Source: Patescibacteria group bacterium
GTDB taxonomy: Bacteria > Patescibacteriota > Patescibacteriia > UBA9934
NCBI GenBank assembly: GCA_018896835.1
Contig: JAHILS010000037.1
Span: forward strand, 1 to 7,075
Direction: 5' to 3'
DNA length: 7,075 nucleotides
Below the pieces are notes generated by a model that did no database searches, was not told the DNA's origin, and saw only the letters and a list, made by a program, of their open reading frames with translations. The position numbers and the translations under genes are program-made. Below, piece after piece: positions 4,342 to 7,075 of this stretch (position 1 is the stretch's first letter; each line of letters starts with the position of its first letter).

Positions 4342-5667
4342 CTACCTTCTAATATACTCAAGTGGGTTTTTTCGCACGCCATTAACGATTACTTCAAGGT
4401 GAAGGTGAGTTCCGGATGAATTTCCAGTCGTTCCACAAAGCCCGAGTGCCTCACCGGCATTAACATACTGTCCTTGCGTCACATAAAGCGAAGCGTGGTG
4501 GCCATATCTGGTAACAATTCCGTTTCCATGGTCAATCTCAACTAAATAACCATACCCGCCCTGCCAACCAGATATAGTTACATAACCATCATCGGCCGCA
4601 TAGTTATTATTATCGTACTTACAATCAATATCAAGACCGTTGTGCTTCCAACTAAAATACTGCGTGATCACAGACATATCTGTTGGCCAAACCATGTATC
4701 CAGACCCAGCCGAACCACTACTAATCGATGGACTGACCGCACCAGACGGAGCAGAAGAAATAAGATTACTAATAGCACTACTTGTTGAACGCGCCACTGC
4801 TCGAACTTCTCCACCTGGAATTATCAGCTCGTCGCCAATGGAAAGAACGTCAGAAGTACTTCTACCGTTATATGCCAGAATGGTTGCCTGATCCACATCA
4901 TAAGTTTTTGAGATCTGTGTAATTGTATCTCCACTTTTTACAACATGCTTAACGCCATCAACCGGTAGGATAACCAACGTATTTCCAGGACGCAACACAG
5001 AACCTACGCTTAGGTTATTCGCCCAAAGCAAAGTATTAATTGATAAATCATATTTGCTGGCAATGACTGAAAGTGAATCACCGCTTTGGATTGTATAAGT
5101 TTCAGAGGTCGTCCTTCCAGTTAAAGTAGTTTCTTCACTGGCAGTAACAGCATCGCCATATAAAATATTCAAATCAGTTTGATCTAAAGCAAGAACCGCA
5201 CTTGATGAAAAAAGATCTTCTGACACCCCGGTCTGTTCCCGATAACGAATCGGGGAGATATGTATCGCAGAATCTTGTCCAGCAAATTCCTGCACTATTT
5301 CTGCTTTGTCTTCAGCAACAAGGCCATACATAATACTCTCACGACCAAACGACTCGGCACGCACAACTCCAGTTTGGAGGTTAAGAACACTGACGACTAA
5401 GACAACAACAATGATGATTGTATGAACTGTAAATCGGTTCGCTACAACTAACATCATTTTGTTTCTAGCTGGCCTGCTAATTGCGATTAGTTTTCGCCTG
5501 ATTGAAAACAAAACTTGAAAAACTGGAATAAGTAAAAATACTAATACTTTAATCAGATATCGAAATGGCAAAACACACGCGATACACACTCTTAAAAAAA
5601 TAGGCTTGATCAAAATCATGGCTCTGATCGCCTTTAGTGTATTGGTTACAAAAAATTGTTTTAACAA
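4342..5667 (-). CDS. Membrane-anchored LysM-M23 peptidoglycan hydrolase
   Basis: The 441-residue product is built as follows: a basic N-terminus with two hydrophobic segments (about 39-54 and 82-97), a linker (100-188), LysM 1 (about 191-235, YTIQSGDSLS start), LysM 2 (about 240-284), a Ser/Gly/Ala-rich hinge (295-323), and a C-terminal M23 metallopeptidase domain (about 325-441). M23 zinc ligands are present: His342-x3-Asp346 and His423 of the HLH motif; His390 and His421 are the expected catalytic partners. It should therefore be an active endopeptidase that cuts peptidoglycan cross-bridges outside the membrane, with LysM domains holding the glycan. Two N-terminal membrane segments are more than the usual single signal or anchor. 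The longest frame starts with TTG at 5667; ATG at 5619 (residue 17) is an alternative, and neither has a clear Shine-Dalgarno. Stop is TAG. It has its own promoter and converges on comM. Confidence 0.92.
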   Translation of the reverse strand: MLKQFFVTNTLKAIRAMILIKPIFLRVCIACVLPFRYLIKVLVFLLIPVFQVLFSIRRKLIAISRPARNKMMLVVANRFTVHTIIIVVVLVVSVLNLQTGVVRAESFGRESIMYGLVAEDKAEIVQEFAGQDSAIHISPIRYREQTGVSEDLFSSSAVLALDQTDLNILYGDAVTASEETTLTGRTTSETYTIQSGDSLSVIASKYDLSINTLLWANNLSVGSVLRPGNTLVILPVDGVKHVVKSGDTITQISKTYDVDQATILAYNGRSTSDVLSIGDELIIPGGEVRAVARSTSSAISNLISSAPSGAVSPSISSGSAGSGYMVWPTDMSVITQYFSWKHNGLDIDCKYDNNNYAADDGYVTISGWQGGYGYLVEIDHGNGIVTRYGHHASLYVTQGQYVNAGEALGLCGTTGNSSGTHLHLEVIVNGVRKNPLEYIRR

Positions 5668-5706
5668 ATCTTTTATAGATGTTTGCTATGTTTAGATCTA
5701 TATAAA

Positions 5707-5735
5707 ATAGTAGCAAAAAACACGACCGTCGTCAA
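5707..5735 (-). promoter_or_regulatory. sigma70 promoter of the M23 hydrolase gene
   Basis: On the minus strand TTGACG (5735-5730, five of six) and TACTAT (5712-5707, four of six) are 17 bases apart. The transcript would start near 5700, leaving a leader of about 33 bases before the TTG start or about 80 before the ATG alternative. Confidence 0.65.
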
Positions 5736-5762
5736 TGTAAAAATACTCATTCTTGGCTAAAA

Positions 5763-5783
5763 TTTGCGTATAAGATATGCAAA
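5763..5783. promoter_or_regulatory. Dyad between the divergent promoters
   Basis: TTTGCGTAT (5763-5771) and ATATGCAAA (5775-5783) form a 9-pair dyad (one G-T) around AAG. It lies about 28 bases upstream of the minus-strand -35 and about 40 upstream of the hppA -35, a reasonable place for a shared regulator. No known regulator motif is recognised. Confidence 0.35.
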
Positions 5784-5823
5784 ATAACACTCAAAAAGAC
5801 ATACCTTTAAAGCAACAAATAAA

Positions 5824-5852
5824 TTGACATAAAGGCTTTCAATTCGTATTAT
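5824..5852 (+). promoter_or_regulatory. sigma70 promoter of hppA
   Basis: TTGACA (5824-5829, exact) and TATTAT (5847-5852, five of six) are separated by 17 bases; the start would be near 5859, about 32 bases before the ATG. A second TATAAT at 5862-5867 has no good -35. No ribosome binding site is visible between 5860 and 5890. Confidence 0.8.
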
Positions 5853-5890
5853 GTCCACGCTTATAATAATCATAATTTGATCTTCATTCT

Positions 5891-7075
5891 ATGAATATAC
5901 CTCTTATAGCAATCCTCGTAGCAGGCCTTGCTATCGTTTACACAATATTTATGATCGCCTGGATCATGAAACTTCCTTCTGGGGAAGGGAAAATGAAAGG
6001 CATTGCCCTTGCTATCCAAGAAGGAGCAAATGCTTACCTTGCCCGACAGTATCGCGTCATTGGATTAATCGGAATATTCGTCTTTCTAATAATTGGATTT
6101 TTTCTAAACTGGACAACAGCCATCGGATTTCTAATCGGTGCTGTGCTGTCTGGAATTGCCGGTTACATTGGCATGCTTGTCTCGGTACGCGCAAACGTTC
6201 GTACAGCCGAAGCGGCTAAAAGTGGACTAGCTAGCGCACTTAACGTTGCTGTTAAAGCTGGTGCTGTGACAGGACTATTCGTTGTCACCCTTGGACTAAT
6301 CGGATCAGCTGGATTCTACTATTTCACTCACGACGTTTACGCTCTTATCGGACTAGGGTTTGGTGGATCATTAATCTCGGTCTTTGCTCGTCTTGGTGGT
6401 GGAATATTTACCAAAGCAGCTGACGTTGGTGCTGACTTGGTTGGAAAAGTCGAGGCAGGTATCCCAGAGGACGATCCTCGCAACCCAGCCGTAATTGCTG
6501 ACAATGTTGGCGATAACGTGGGTGACTGCGCTGGCATGGCAGCTGACCTTTATGAAACTTATGCTGTGTCTACAATGGCAGCCATGCTTTTGGGACTTCT
6601 TACGTTTGGAAACATTGAAGAGGTAATCACATTCCCACTTGCAGTCGGGGCAGTAGCAATTATTGCCACAATTATTGGAACTTACTTTATTAAACTTGGA
6701 AAAAATAATGGCATCATGGCTGCTCTTTACAAGGGATTGGTTGTTACCGGAGTTCTATGTGCCGCTGCATTTTATCCTCTTACTCAATGGATTTTGGGTG
6801 GTATTGAAGGCGTAAACGCAATCAATGTTTTCTGGTCACTAATTGTTGGACTAGTTGTCACAACGCTCATGGTTGTGATCACCGAATACTACACGTCCAC
6901 CGCCTATTCACCTGTGCGAAACGTGGCACAAGCGTCCCAAACAGGACATGGCACAAACATTATTTCTGGACTTGCCCTTTCCATGCGCTCAACTGCTTTG
7001 CCAGTGCTTGTAATCGTTGCCGGACTTTTGGCATCATATTGGCTAGCTGGCATTTACGGAGCAGCTATGGCTGTC
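5891..7075 (+). CDS. hppA: Membrane-integral pyrophosphatase, N-terminal part
   Basis: The frame opens at ATG 5891 and runs to the window edge without a stop (395 codons); full-length members have roughly 650-770 residues, so a little over half is present. These homodimeric membrane enzymes hydrolyse pyrophosphate and pump H+ and/or Na+. Seen here: the AIQEGANAYLARQY segment (41-54), many hydrophobic helices, the pyrophosphate-site signature DVGADLVGKVE (178-188), and the acidic Mg-binding stretch DDPRNPAVIADNVGDNVGD (194-212) followed by CAGMAADLYE. The segment EYYTS...TGHGTNIISGLA near residues 335-360 also fits the family. The residue that separates K+-dependent from K+-independent enzymes, and much of the ion gate, lie in the missing C-terminal half, so ion type is undecided. 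The gene has a strong promoter and diverges from the M23 gene. Confidence 0.96.
   Translation, partial: MNIPLIAILVAGLAIVYTIFMIAWIMKLPSGEGKMKGIALAIQEGANAYLARQYRVIGLIGIFVFLIIGFFLNWTTAIGFLIGAVLSGIAGYIGMLVSVRANVRTAEAAKSGLASALNVAVKAGAVTGLFVVTLGLIGSAGFYYFTHDVYALIGLGFGGSLISVFARLGGGIFTKAADVGADLVGKVEAGIPEDDPRNPAVIADNVGDNVGDCAGMAADLYETYAVSTMAAMLLGLLTFGNIEEVITFPLAVGAVAIIATIIGTYFIKLGKNNGIMAALYKGLVVTGVLCAAAFYPLTQWILGGIEGVNAINVFWSLIVGLVVTTLMVVITEYYTSTAYSPVRNVAQASQTGHGTNIISGLALSMRSTALPVLVIVAGLLASYWLAGIYGAAMAV

Noticed and set aside
4356..4372. Short stem ACTC/GGGT with a six-T run as a comM terminator
   Set aside because: Only four pairs including a G-T; too weak to call, although the convergent genes leave only seven bases between them and some terminator must overlap the M23 coding end.

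Overview
The window looks like chromosomal DNA of a small-genome, AT-rich bacterium, most likely a member of the Candidate Phyla Radiation (Patescibacteria, Parcubacteria-like). This is inferred from compact genes, short divergent proteins, a DksA-like/LspA pair, an extended LysM-M23 cell-wall hydrolase, a membrane pyrophosphatase, and the absence of recognisable Shine-Dalgarno sequences. All genes read through with the standard bacterial code (stops are TAA or TAG). No transposase, phage or CRISPR gene is visible.

Layout. 1-207: an intrinsic terminator from an unseen upstream gene, then a large composite palindrome and the start region of the first gene. 208-1425 (+): a 405-residue membrane-anchored protein of unknown function. 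1426-1975: a 550-base gap without a protein gene that is the most unusual part of the window. It starts with three perfect TTATCCACA DnaA boxes in 73 bases, two of them forming an 18-base inverted repeat. A second, nested inverted repeat surrounds the third box and an intrinsic terminator. A perfect-consensus sigma70 promoter (TTGACA, 17-base spacer, TATAAT) then drives a GC-richer stretch of about 330 bases that folds into many hairpins and ends in a terminator-like stem followed by TTTT. It is probably a structured non-coding RNA, and it carries none of the motifs I know for RNase P RNA, tmRNA, SRP RNA or 6S RNA.

1976-4334 (+): a probable operon of a DksA/TraR-type zinc-finger RNA-polymerase regulator, lspA (lipoprotein signal peptidase) and comM/yifB (AAA+ Mg-chelatase-like ATPase linked to natural transformation). 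A perfect 14-bp hairpin lies inside lspA. 4342-5667 (-): a convergent gene for a membrane-anchored, two-LysM, M23-family peptidoglycan hydrolase. 5668-5890: a divergent promoter region with good sigma70 promoters on both strands. 5891-7075 (+): the first 395 codons of a membrane-integral pyrophosphatase (hppA), cut by the window end.

How the parts may work together: lspA and the M23 hydrolase are envelope maintenance genes, hppA couples pyrophosphate hydrolysis to ion pumping, comM fits DNA uptake and recombination, and the DksA-like protein could tune transcription. The DnaA-box cluster next to a strongly promoted RNA gene raises the possibility of a replication origin or a DnaA-controlled RNA locus. 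That is an inference and needs genome-wide skew and homologue data.
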